A stretch of 5,215 nucleotides of DNA from Syntrophales bacterium (GTDB lineage: Bacteria > Desulfobacterota > Syntrophia > Syntrophales > UBA8958): contig JALNVY010000178.1 in assembly GCA_023231165.1 (NCBI GenBank), positions 1-5,215 on the forward strand, in the 5' to 3' direction. Each line of letters begins with the position of its first letter. Position 1 is the stretch's first letter. The notes beneath the pieces are model-generated. The model searched no databases, was not told the origin of the DNA, and saw only the letters and a program-made list of their open reading frames with translations. The position numbers and the translations under genes were made by a program. This document shows positions 1-5,020 of this stretch, piece after piece.

Positions 1-408
1 GGCGGCGATTCGACCAAGGTTTACAAGATCATCGAAGAGGCGGACGGAGTGGTCGTGGCTATGGACTCCTGCACGGGGATGAAACCATTTATGACAGAAA
101 TCGAAGAAAACACGGGCGATCCCATCGCCGCCGTTGCCGCCCGCTATCTCCAGCTACCCTGTTCCTGTATGACCCCCAATACGCGGCGTCTGGACGAACT
201 GGACAAGACTATCGCCCGTTTCCAGCCCGACGTCGTCATCGAAGTGGTCCTCCATGCCTGTCATTCCTACAACATCGAGTCCTACAAGATTATGAACCAT
301 GCTAAAAATAAGCATAATCTGCCGTACCTGAAGATCGAAACGGACTACTCCGACGGAGACGTCGAACAAATCCGGACCCGCGTGGAGGCATTGTTTGACA
401 GTCTCTAA
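1..408 (+). CDS. 2-hydroxyacyl-CoA dehydratase / double-cubane-cluster family protein, C-terminal part (5' end outside window)
   Basis: This is the last 135 residues of a protein whose start lies left of the window; the frame is open from base 1 and ends at TAA 406-408. It aligns without gaps to residues 253-387 of the complete paralog that follows, about 72% identical. That places it in the 2-hydroxyacyl-CoA dehydratase D-component family, oxygen-sensitive cytoplasmic Fe-S proteins that receive low-potential electrons from an ATP-hydrolysing activator of the HgdC type. Visible landmarks, numbered from the window edge, are a GGDS turn (1-4), DSCTGMK with Cys24, PCSCMTPN with Cys54 and Cys56, and VLHACHSYN with Cys87. 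All four cysteines are kept in the paralog and are candidate cluster ligands. The final 26 residues are identical to the paralog. The gene is cut by the window, not visibly broken. Its 3' end overlaps the next gene by 14 bases, so the two are probably co-translated. Substrate and activator cannot be told from this piece. Confidence 0.85.
   Translation, partial: GGDSTKVYKIIEEADGVVVAMDSCTGMKPFMTEIEENTGDPIAAVAARYLQLPCSCMTPNTRRLDELDKTIARFQPDVVIEVVLHACHSYNIESYKIMNHAKNKHNLPYLKIETDYSDGDVEQIRTRVEALFDSL
384..388 (+). promoter_or_regulatory. Ribosome binding site GGAGG for the second paralog
   Basis: GGAGG lies 6 bases before the TTG at 395, inside the coding sequence of the upstream gene (part of its Val-Glu-Ala codons). 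The matching place in the second paralog encodes the same residues but reads GGAAG, so the strong Shine-Dalgarno form appears only where a start follows. This supports the TTG start and translational coupling of the pair. Confidence 0.7.
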
Positions 409-1558
409 TATTCCCGGCCCGCTGATCAACGACCGTTATAAGTCGGATCCAGTTGGCCGGTTTCTTGATTTTATTCTAAAAAAAAGAGAGCAGGAGCTCC
501 CCTTCGTCGGTTTATATTGCGGTTACGCCCCCGTGGAGCTGATCCGGGCCATGGGGGCCGTCCCCGTTTCCCTTTGCGCATCGTCGCAAAGGACAATTCC
601 GGCAGCGGAAGCAGTCCTGCCCGCCAATCTCTGCCCGCTGATTAAATCCAGCTTCGGATTCATCCGCACCAATACCTGTCTCCTCTTTGAACTCTCCGAA
701 GCCGTAATCGGCGAAACGACGTGCGATGGGAAAAAGAAGATGTTCGAACTCATCTCCCATCTCAAACCTACCCACGTTATGGATCTCCCCCAACTGCCCG
801 ATGAGGAGGACGTCCGGGAACGCTGGACAGAGATGGTTAGCAAACTCAAGATCTTTCTGGAAACGACATTCCAGGCCAATATCGCTGCGGACCGCCTTGA
901 GGCGGAAATCAGGGAGACAAACAAAAAGTGCGGCCTTATCGACGGTTTTTTTGATTATATGACCTTGCATCCTCCCCCTCTCAACTGCCAGGAGCTATAT
1001 GATGTCATCGGTCTCGATGCGGTCACGAATAGCGGCGAACTTCAGGCCCTTATGGCCGGCATCTCCCGGACGCTGGATGAGCGCATAGCCGCAGGGATCT
1101 GTTTCGGGACACCCGCTTCCCCCCGGGTTCTCGTTAGCGGTTGTCCCATCGGCGGCGACTCGGGAAAGGTTATCAGAATCATTGAGGAGGCGGGCGGGGT
1201 TATTGTTGCCCTGGAGGCATGCAGCGGCATGAAGGGATATTCCATCCGTATCGAGGAGGGAACCGGCGATCCCCTGCGGGCCGTAGCGGAAGCGACCCTG
1301 AAGATTCCCTGCTCCTGCATGACGCCGAACGGCGGACGGCTTGCCATGCTGGACAAGATGATCAGGAGGTTCCGCCCTGACGTCGTCATCGATGTAGTTC
1401 TCCACGCCTGTCACGCCTACAACGTGGAATCTTACAAAATCATGAAGCACGCGCAATATCGGCATGGTTTGCCATGCCTGAAGATAGAAACGGACTATTC
1501 CGACGGCGATGTCGAACAGATCCGGACCAGGGTGGAAGCCCTCTTCGACAGTTTATAA
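395..1558 (+). CDS. 2-hydroxyacyl-CoA dehydratase D-component / double-cubane-cluster (DCCP-type) family protein
   Basis: A complete 387-residue protein of the 2-hydroxyacyl-CoA dehydratase subunit D family. The single-gene members of this size include the double-cubane-cluster proteins, which use ATP-driven electron injection from an HgdC-like activator to reduce small substrates. Seen here: an N-terminal domain with YCGYAPVELIRAMGAVPVSLC (Cys42, Cys61), LPANLCP (Cys80) and GETTCDGKKK (Cys110), which is the family signature; a helical middle at about 140-240; and a C-terminal domain with VSGCPIGGDS (Cys250), EACSGMK (Cys276), PCSCMTPN (Cys306, Cys308) and VLHACHAYN (Cys339). Cys276, 306, 308 and 339 are also present in the upstream paralog; Cys361 is Tyr there, so it is unlikely to be a ligand. 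The TTG start is chosen because GGAGG sits 6 bases upstream and the next in-frame ATG, at about codon 53, would remove Cys42. The start lies within the previous gene (14-base overlap). The end overlaps the convergent gene by 6 bases. Family assignment is firm; whether it is a dehydratase, a DCCP-type reductase or half of a heterodimer with its neighbour is open. No activator gene lies in the window. Confidence 0.88.
   Translation: MTVSNIPGPLINDRYKSDPVGRFLDFILKKREQELPFVGLYCGYAPVELIRAMGAVPVSLCASSQRTIPAAEAVLPANLCPLIKSSFGFIRTNTCLLFELSEAVIGETTCDGKKKMFELISHLKPTHVMDLPQLPDEEDVRERWTEMVSKLKIFLETTFQANIAADRLEAEIRETNKKCGLIDGFFDYMTLHPPPLNCQELYDVIGLDAVTNSGELQALMAGISRTLDERIAAGICFGTPASPRVLVSGCPIGGDSGKVIRIIEEAGGVIVALEACSGMKGYSIRIEEGTGDPLRAVAEATLKIPCSCMTPNGGRLAMLDKMIRRFRPDVVIDVVLHACHAYNVESYKIMKHAQYRHGLPCLKIETDYSDGDVEQIRTRVEALFDSL
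1553..1558. other. Palindromic TTATAA shared by the ends of two convergent genes
   Basis: TTATAA reads the same on both strands. On + it is the final Leu codon and TAA stop of the dehydratase-family gene; on - it is the final Leu codon and TAA stop of the PP-loop gene. The two genes therefore overlap tail to tail by six bases. I see no GC-rich hairpin followed by a T-run at this junction, so any transcription terminator would have to sit inside coding sequence. Confidence 0.9.
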
Positions 1559-2560
1559 CCGTAAAAGATCATAGGTTTCCCTTGGTTTTTTCTCCGCCAC
1601 CGCCAGCAGGGGAAATTCTTCTTTCATGCTATGCTGCCGGACGGTATAGACTTGTTCCTGATCCTGGCTGAAGGCCGCTATGATCTCGCTGATCGTCCGT
1701 CGGTCGTCGTTGTTTAGCATGCCGATGGCCAGCGTCGTCGGTCCCCGGAAATTCTGCGGGCTGAAGAGGAACTGTTCGGGTCCGGCCAAGTTGGTGATCC
1801 TCTCGTTTTCCTCCTGGGTGCGGCCCAGAATCGCCTTCACACCGGGTCGCAGGCGGAAATGGCGGCCCATGGTGGTCAGCACCAGATCGGTCTGCATATA
1901 ATCGGGTTGATGGGCAAAGAGGTCTTGCAGGCGGGCGGCGATCACCTTGTCGGTCAGGAGGCAGCCCCCGGCCGGGCATGGGTAGTCTTTGACGCCCAGC
2001 TCTGCGGCCAAGGCGAACTGTGGTTTTCTGGTCCGTCCGGACATATCGAGGAGCTTTTCCCGATCCACAATACCCTCCCGTTCCGGCCGGGTGGGCTCGA
2101 AATGCAAGGCCGACAGAGGCCGCAGAATGAGGCCGGCCAAGCCGCTTTCCCGCTCGATCAGGTTTATCGTGTGGCGCTGTTGGGACATGGGCCGCTGTCC
2201 CAGAACTTCTCCCGTGATGACAAAAGAAGCACCTAACTCGGGCATCATCTCTTTGACCTTGCGGAGCATGTAGATCCGGCAATCGATGCAGGGATTTATC
2301 CCGCTGCCGTGGCCGTGGGGTGGGCGCTCGACTATTTTGATATAATCCATCCCTTTATGGATGACCCGGATGGGAACATTAAACTCATCGGCAACCTTCC
2401 GGGCCTGCATTTTACAACCTGCCGTTTTCGGCGTGCAGTTGCAGAAAACGCTCGTAAAATGGACAGCCGTCATATCGATCCCCTGGTCAATCATCATCTT
2501 TACGGCCAGGGTGCTGTCCAGCCCCCCGGACAGGAGGGCAATGGCCTTGTGATTCATCAT
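1553..2560 (-). CDS. ThiI-like PP-loop ATPase fused to a C-terminal NFACT-R (DUF814-type) domain; predicted RNA thiolation enzyme
   Basis: A 335-residue protein. The N-terminus carries the PP-loop SGGLDS (11-16), which in this superfamily activates a substrate by adenylation. ITGEVLGQRPMSQ (115-127) followed by LRPLSA (146-151) resembles the ThiI tRNA 4-thiouridine synthase pattern TGES-GQ-SQT...RPL. Seven cysteines fall in clusters: Cys40/42/49 (FCNCTPKTAGC), Cys91/94 (NPCIDC) and Cys195/200 (YPCPAGGC). These could carry persulfide or bind metal or Fe-S. The C-terminal part, from about 229, has ILGRTQEENERITNL and FRGPTTLAIG (244-280), matching the NFACT-R pattern GRN-xENE...GP. Combinations of NFACT-R with ThiI-like PP-loops have been proposed in the literature as RNA modification enzymes. 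It lacks the THUMP and rhodanese domains of classical ThiI, so its RNA contacts and sulfur donor must differ. The start overlaps the upstream NTPase stop as ATGA; the second Met, at 2557, has better spacing to a weak GGAA (5 bases) and would give 334 aa. Last gene of the - strand operon. Domain call is strong; the modified RNA and base are unknown. Confidence 0.82.
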   Translation of the reverse strand: MMNHKAIALLSGGLDSTLAVKMMIDQGIDMTAVHFTSVFCNCTPKTAGCKMQARKVADEFNVPIRVIHKGMDYIKIVERPPHGHGSGINPCIDCRIYMLRKVKEMMPELGASFVITGEVLGQRPMSQQRHTINLIERESGLAGLILRPLSALHFEPTRPEREGIVDREKLLDMSGRTRKPQFALAAELGVKDYPCPAGGCLLTDKVIAARLQDLFAHQPDYMQTDLVLTTMGRHFRLRPGVKAILGRTQEENERITNLAGPEQFLFSPQNFRGPTTLAIGMLNNDDRRTISEIIAAFSQDQEQVYTVRQHSMKEEFPLLAVAEKKPRETYDLLRL

Positions 2561-3144
2561 ATTTCCGATTTTAATACCTGTCCTTTCATCTCAAAATAGG
2601 CAGATAGTTTTCCCATTTCGGCCCTCTCCCACCGGGTAAGGATCCCCTCACCCAGTTTCTCTCCCCAGTAGCCGTTAGCTATAACCGTTGCCGCCCCGTC
2701 CAGCCATGTGGTCAGCTCTTCCGCCGGTCCGGCTTGGACAAACATGCTGATATCATTTACAAACAGGATGTCCCGGTTCTGCCCGTGCAGCCTGGGGAAG
2801 AGTGCCGCTATATTCTGCCGGTTATTCCGGGCCTTTGCCAATGCCTCTTCCTCCGTTTTTGAGCTCAGACGGGGCGCTTTGAAATGACCGTCGAGATAAA
2901 GAACCCCCTGGCCCTCCGGCGGCGCCAGCTTGCCGCCGGCACCGGGCAGTCCCCTTGCTCTTGCTATGCTTTCAGGGATCTCCGGGGCCATGTCGACAAT
3001 TGCCATCCGCGCACCGAGTCCCTGCCGGCACATGGCCGCGAGAATCTCCCTCGTCCAATAGGTCTTGCCCGTATTGACATCGCCCAGGATCAGCGTCTTT
3101 ATCCCTAGATAATCCTCAATGCGGATTTCCTGCCCGATTTTCAT
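2557..3144 (-). CDS. Small P-loop NTPase of unknown function
   Basis: A 195-residue soluble protein that I recognise only as a P-loop NTPase. Walker A is GDVNTGKT (21-28), placed after a short beta strand (KTLILG), and the likely Walker B strand is DILFVND (125-131), ending in Asp131. Between them lie IVDMAPEIP (49-56), which looks like the switch or second strand, and a charged helical stretch SSKTEEEALAKARNNRQ (94-110). No membrane segment or signal peptide is visible, and no DNA-binding or AAA+ sensor motif is obvious. The start is ATG 3144: GAGG lies 6 bases upstream and the ATG overlaps the transporter stop as ATGA. The same frame runs open upstream to about 3648, but that part is a Pro/Arg/His-rich shadow of the transporter gene. 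It ends in an ATGA overlap with the PP-loop/NFACT-R gene, so the two are probably co-expressed and may act together. Possible roles such as GTPase-like switch, nucleotide kinase or RNA-modification partner cannot be separated from sequence alone. Confidence 0.78.
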   Translation of the reverse strand: MKIGQEIRIEDYLGIKTLILGDVNTGKTYWTREILAAMCRQGLGARMAIVDMAPEIPESIARARGLPGAGGKLAPPEGQGVLYLDGHFKAPRLSSKTEEEALAKARNNRQNIAALFPRLHGQNRDILFVNDISMFVQAGPAEELTTWLDGAATVIANGYWGEKLGEGILTRWERAEMGKLSAYFEMKGQVLKSEI

Positions 3145-4340
3145 TTCTGACCTCGCTGAAGGGTTTCCGGAAGAAACAGGAGCATTGCCGCCCCCAGGAG
3201 ATAAACGACACAGGTCAGGGCGAGACCTGTCTGCAATCCGTACATTTTCCCGATGTAGCCGATGGTATAAGGGGCCACAACGGCGCCGATCCGGCCCATG
3301 TTCCAGCAGAATCCCCCCGCATAGGCGCGTAGATGCTCCGGAAACAGCTCCGCATAATAGGCGCCGAGGATGCCGCCGGCCCCGCATAGTGAAAATCCGA
3401 CAAACATCCCCCACCAGAAGAGAAAAACGGGGTTGGTAACGATGATGTAAACCGCCACGGCAGCGGCGGTGGTCACAAAGGCGGCGATCATGCCCCGGCG
3501 GCGGCCGAGCCGGTCGGATATCATGCCGAAAAACTGAAATCCGAAGAACATGCCCACATACATGACCATGGAAAAACCGGCCATCGTCGTCAGGCTCAGA
3601 CCCCGTTCCTGGGTCAGAAAAGTGGGTATCCAGTAGGCCGCTCCCCAATAGCCGGCAAGATTGATGATGCTTACCAGGGTCGCCATGAGGGTGATTTTGG
3701 CCAGACCTCCTTCAAAGATAGCCCCGATGCCGACCCGCCGTTTGCCGGGAGAACCGTCCCCGACAGCCACACGGCCTGCGGGATCGGCAGGGATGAGGCG
3801 CAGCACGAGAAGTACGGCGGGGATCGAAACGGTACCGATGAGGAAGAGGATTTGCCAATCCATATGGAGGACCAGACGCCCCACCAGGGAGGCCAGGACG
3901 GCGCCCACGGCGAAGCTGCTGTAAACGAACGACGAGGCGCGTCCCCGGTATTCCGGCGCCCAGTGCTCAGCGATGAGGGCGGCGCAGGGCCCCCAGATGC
4001 CGCCGATGGCGATGCCGGTCACCAGCCGGAGGACCATCCACTCTCCCCAGGAATGAATGAAATAAACGGCCCCCATCCCGATTCCCAGCCAGACCAGGGC
4101 CAGGACCAGGGCAAAACGGCGGCCGTAATTTTCGGCGATCAGTCCGAAGAGGACGCTGCCGGCCATGGCCCCCAGCATGGTGGCCGATCCCAGGAGCCCC
4201 CCTTCCGGCAGGGTCATATTCAATACCTTGAGGAGGACGGGCATGGCGATGGCCAGGACGATCAGGTCATAACTGTCCAGGAGATACGTCAGAAATGCCG
4301 CCCAGAGGACCGGCCAGCGGTAACGGCTCCCGCTGCTCAT
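3141..4340 (-). CDS. Major facilitator superfamily transporter (AAHS / sugar-porter-like), substrate unknown
   Basis: A 399-residue inner-membrane protein with about twelve hydrophobic segments in two six-helix halves, separated by a charged loop near residues 183-205 (ADPAGR...GSPGKRR). MFS signatures are clear: the loop 2-3 motif GLIAENYGRR (66-75), repeated after helix 8 as GMISDRLGRR (272-281); Arg105 in the helix 4 motif RLVTGIAIGGIWGP; the PEYRGRA turn (129-135); ELFPEHLRAYAGG (331-343); and the terminal LPET (390-393). The first helix carries LLDSYDLIVLA (20-30), reminiscent of the D-G-[FY]-D motif of aromatic acid:H+ symporters, so proton-coupled uptake of a small organic acid is likely, though Gly is replaced by Ser. 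Because it lies directly after thiE it could instead carry thiamine or a precursor; this is inference from position. The start overlaps the thiE stop as ATGA and has AAAGGGGG 6 bases upstream. The end overlaps the P-loop NTPase start as ATGA. Confidence 0.88.
   Translation of the reverse strand: MSSGSRYRWPVLWAAFLTYLLDSYDLIVLAIAMPVLLKVLNMTLPEGGLLGSATMLGAMAGSVLFGLIAENYGRRFALVLALVWLGIGMGAVYFIHSWGEWMVLRLVTGIAIGGIWGPCAALIAEHWAPEYRGRASSFVYSSFAVGAVLASLVGRLVLHMDWQILFLIGTVSIPAVLLVLRLIPADPAGRVAVGDGSPGKRRVGIGAIFEGGLAKITLMATLVSIINLAGYWGAAYWIPTFLTQERGLSLTTMAGFSMVMYVGMFFGFQFFGMISDRLGRRRGMIAAFVTTAAAVAVYIIVTNPVFLFWWGMFVGFSLCGAGGILGAYYAELFPEHLRAYAGGFCWNMGRIGAVVAPYTIGYIGKMYGLQTGLALTCVVYLLGAAMLLFLPETLQRGQK
3151..3154 (-). 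promoter_or_regulatory. Ribosome binding site GAGG for the P-loop NTPase
   Basis: GAGG on the - strand, 6 bases before ATG 3144 and inside the last codons of the transporter gene. It fixes the start of the NTPase within a frame that is open about 500 bases further upstream. Confidence 0.6.
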
Positions 4341-4984
4341 GCCACACCCCCTTTAACCTGACCGATCAGGGCGGCAAGTTGCCGCGCCGCCGCGCCAATG
4401 TCCATCTGGTCCATGATGGCCGAGACGACGGCGACGCCGTCCACGCCTGTCGCCATCACGTCCCGCGCGTGCTCTGCCTTGATTCCCCCGATGGCCGCAA
4501 TGGGAATACGGACCGCCGCCTTTATCCGGCGGAGATCTTCAAATCCGACCTGCTCGTTGCCCAGTTTAGTCGCTGTTGGGAAGACAGCCCCCACCCCCAG
4601 ATAATCGGCGCCCTGTTCTTGAAAACGCAACGCCTCGGCGACGGTGGCGGCGGAGGCGCCGATGATCCGGTCTTTGCCCAGGATCTTCCTCGCTACGGGG
4701 ATAGGCAAATCATCCAAACCAAGATGAACGCCGGCTGCATCCACGGCCAGGGCGATATCCAGCCGGTCATTGATGATGAGCGGAACGTGATACTTGTCCG
4801 CCGTCTTTTTTACTTTTTTCGCCAGTTGGTAATAGTCCTGCGAAGATATCTCCTTTTCCCGGAGTTGCAGCAGCGTCACGCCGCCTTGCACCGCCTCTTC
4901 CAAGACGTCGCACAGATTACGGCCACCGAGCCAGCGGCGGTCCGTAACCAGGTAAAGACGGCAATCAAAGTTTATCTTTCCCAT
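4337..4984 (-). CDS. thiE: Thiamine phosphate synthase
   Basis: ThiE joins hydroxymethylpyrimidine diphosphate to the thiazole phosphate, giving thiamine phosphate and pyrophosphate, in the cytoplasm. From ATG 4984 it is 215 aa, the usual size for this TIM-barrel enzyme. Motifs in order: RLYLVTDR (9-16), VTLLQLREK (36-44), IINDRLDIALAVDAAGVHLG (70-89), IGASA (108-112), GADYLGVGAVFPTATK (125-140, phosphate and pyrophosphate loop with the conserved FPT-TK), IPIAAIGGI (160-168) and GVDGVAVVSAI (180-190). Small departures are GLDD where GQ-D is common, and GVGAVFPT where many relatives have GPVFPT; neither removes a known catalytic residue. In-frame alternatives are ATG 5002 (AAGGAA immediately before it, spacing too short) and TTG 5020, directly after the fdhD stop. 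I prefer 4984 because family members start just before the RLYLVTD strand and a GAGG lies 12 bases upstream, but this is uncertain. It follows fdhD closely and overlaps the transporter by 4 bases. No thiamine riboswitch is visible before it. Confidence 0.93.
   Translation of the reverse strand: MGKINFDCRLYLVTDRRWLGGRNLCDVLEEAVQGGVTLLQLREKEISSQDYYQLAKKVKKTADKYHVPLIINDRLDIALAVDAAGVHLGLDDLPIPVARKILGKDRIIGASAATVAEALRFQEQGADYLGVGAVFPTATKLGNEQVGFEDLRRIKAAVRIPIAAIGGIKAEHARDVMATGVDGVAVVSAIMDQMDIGAAARQLAALIGQVKGGVA
4347..4354 (-). promoter_or_regulatory. Ribosome binding site AAAGGGGG for the MFS transporter
   Basis: A purine-rich AAAGGGGG on the - strand lies 6 bases before ATG 4340, inside the last codons of thiE (Lys-Gly-Gly). 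It supports the ATG start that overlaps the thiE stop. Confidence 0.6.
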
Positions 4985-5006
4985 CTGAAAATACAACCTC
5001 ATTTCC

Positions 5007-5020
5007 TTGAATACATTCAA
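5007..5020. repeat. 14-base inverted repeat TTGAAT-N2-ATTCAA between fdhD and thiE
   Basis: On the + strand the sequence is ttgaat-ac-attcaa: two perfect 6-base arms around 2 bases. It starts immediately after the fdhD stop on the - strand and lies in the only stretch of the window that may be non-coding. It could be a small operator, or as RNA a weak 5-pair stem with a 4-base loop before thiE. With short AT-rich arms it could also be chance. Confidence 0.35.

Noticed and set aside
1..408. First paralog as a truncated pseudogene
   Set aside because: It is cut only by the window edge. All motifs shared with the intact paralog are present and the frame is clean.
512..1465. Several 115-156-codon frames on the - strand opposite the dehydratase-family gene
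   Set aside because: They are produced by the codon bias of the sense gene, contain no family motif, and mirror the conserved sense protein.
1629..2282. 217-codon frame on the - strand inside the PP-loop gene
   Set aside because: It is an alternate-frame shadow of the PP-loop/NFACT-R gene, which has clear motifs; the shadow product is Arg/Pro/His-rich with no recognisable domain.
3145..3648. Open extension of the P-loop NTPase frame upstream of 3144 on the - strand
   Set aside because: The extension is Arg/His/Pro-rich and low in normal protein character, and it lies entirely within the well-supported transporter gene. GAGG plus ATG at 3144 gives the real start.
3852..4361. 169-codon frame on the + strand opposite the transporter
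   Set aside because: Antisense shadow, rich in Gly, Asp, Gln and Pro with no domain; the opposite strand encodes a convincing MFS protein.
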